From Glandiceps talaboti (taxonomy: Eukaryota; Hemichordata; Enteropneusta; Spengelidae): DNA of 64,000 nucleotides. Within the stretch, counting starts at the first letter, position 1; each line of letters opens with the position of its first letter. Location: NCBI RefSeq assembly GCF_964340395.1, contig NC_135559.1, forward strand, positions 11,635,759 to 11,699,758. The letters run 5' to 3'. Positions 63,015 through 64,000 of the stretch are shown piece after piece. The notes under the pieces were generated by a model, which saw only the letters and a program-made list of their open reading frames with translations, ran no database searches and was not told the DNA's origin. The translations under genes and the position numbers were made by a program.

Positions 63015-64000
63015 ACGTGCAAACATCATGAGTGAAACACCAAGATCACTTCATTTCTCCTGTAATATTATTTTATAATAAATAGCCAGATGACAACAAC
63101 AAAAGATACCAAATGTCTGTGATGTAATCATAAAATAAAAAAGAAAAAGATTTAATGTTTAACATTGATTTTAACTAAAGGGAATAGTATTTTTTATTTA
63201 TGAAATTTTGTGATTTGTTTCACAACCTCAAAAAATTTAGTAATATAACTGTTTCTATAACTGTAACTATCGGTATAAATATATTTTGCTCTCGTTTGGT
63301 CTCCTAATAGTATTTTTGTTATGTTTGATAAATATGTCAAATCTACCTGAGTTTTCTGTTATCTCTTACCAGTGTTTGTTTTGAACTGTTGAAAGTATGT
63401 CACATTTAGTTAAGTTTCCCCCTCATAATTTTTAGCTTATCTTCAAAATTTTTGACTGAATTGACAATGACGTAATATGTAATAGATTCAAGGTGTTGTT
63501 ACATGGATACTGAAACAGGTCAAAGACATTATATAACCAAGGTCAAATGTACGACTGAAGAAAGGTGGACTGATTGTTTAAGAGATATCAATCTTATATA
63601 AGCTAGGGAGTTCAAAGGTTAGGGTTATGTTAGGGATAGGAATAGGAAGGAGGATCAGACTCCCTAACATAGATCTTATTTACGTCACTGACTACAAATG
63701 ACTATTGAGTATAGTTATGTATTTTTCTCTATTGCTGTAACAGAAATGGGGTCCCAAAACCATAGCAAACACTTTTGCACAGTCTAGGTCAAACTTCGCT
63801 GCAAAAAGCAATACAAAATACTTAATTATATTCTGCAGTTCTGATTTAAAAATTCTTAAGTGTTTTGGTCCAAAAAGCAAATCCTGCAAACTTGTTTGCT
63901 AGAAAATATCGATATCAAAATGTCAACTCGTCTACCTACTCTTAACATAGATTGTAAAATTACAATGTAGCAAAGATTTTCTGTAGCTTTTACATCAAAC

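Larger units (their letters stand above)
51144..64000 (+). other. DLG intron continuing past the window edge
   Basis: Starts at gtgagt after the linker exon. No further DLG exon with PDZ1-like sequence was found to base 64000, so the intron exceeds 12.8 kb. It holds two candidate first exons, satellites, microsatellites and a possible recursive splice site. Confidence 0.75.

Overview
This is intron-rich eukaryotic nuclear DNA. It is AT-rich, packed with simple-sequence tracts, small fold-back elements and a tRNA-derived SINE, and has very little coding sequence. The repeat content and gene structure suggest a bilaterian animal, probably a marine invertebrate; I cannot name the species from the sequence.

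The window covers part of one very large + strand gene, a DLG-family MAGUK scaffold (Discs large / SAP97 / PSD-93 / PSD-95). Two exons anchor the call. Exon 5764-5909 encodes the segment that follows the L27 domain in the beta-type isoforms (DIQEFYEVTLLD...). Exon 50991-51143 encodes the linker before PDZ1 (YRYQDEE...). The L27 exons should lie upstream of base 1, and the PDZ, SH3 and guanylate-kinase exons beyond base 64000. I found none of them inside.

A 45-kb intron separates the two anchor exons, and at least 12.8 kb of intron follows the second. Scattered through these introns are seven short ATG-initiated reading frames. Each ends at a GT donor in phase 0, the phase needed to join the DLG linker exon or its downstream neighbour: 14321-14533, 32698-32736, 39652-39693, 43122-43166, 48121-48159, 57062-57136 and 61349-61402. 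Several carry the short Cys-rich N-terminus of palmitoylated alpha-type isoforms (MACLCVF..., MECRCAV..., ...NACLCW). I read the locus as an array of alternative first exons and promoters that swap the membrane-targeting N-terminus of one scaffold protein. The last two would also skip the YRYQDEE exon. The two anchor exons are secure. The individual first exons are inferences of differing strength.

Layout: 1-5763 intron with repeats, nuclear-receptor-like half-sites, a CT tract and a fold-back next to the exon. 5910-14320 intron with several MITE-like elements. 14321-14533 long alternative N-terminus. 14534-32697 intron dominated by repeats. 32.7-48.2 kb holds four candidate short first exons, with a CTCF-like tandem array (38.6 kb), a CRE-bearing minisatellite (42.2-42.6 kb) and a SINE (43.5 kb) between them. 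51.0 kb shared linker exon. 51.1-64.0 kb intron with satellites, a possible recursive splice site (55.88 kb), an unidentified minus-strand coding-like patch (53.2-53.6 kb) and two more candidate first exons.
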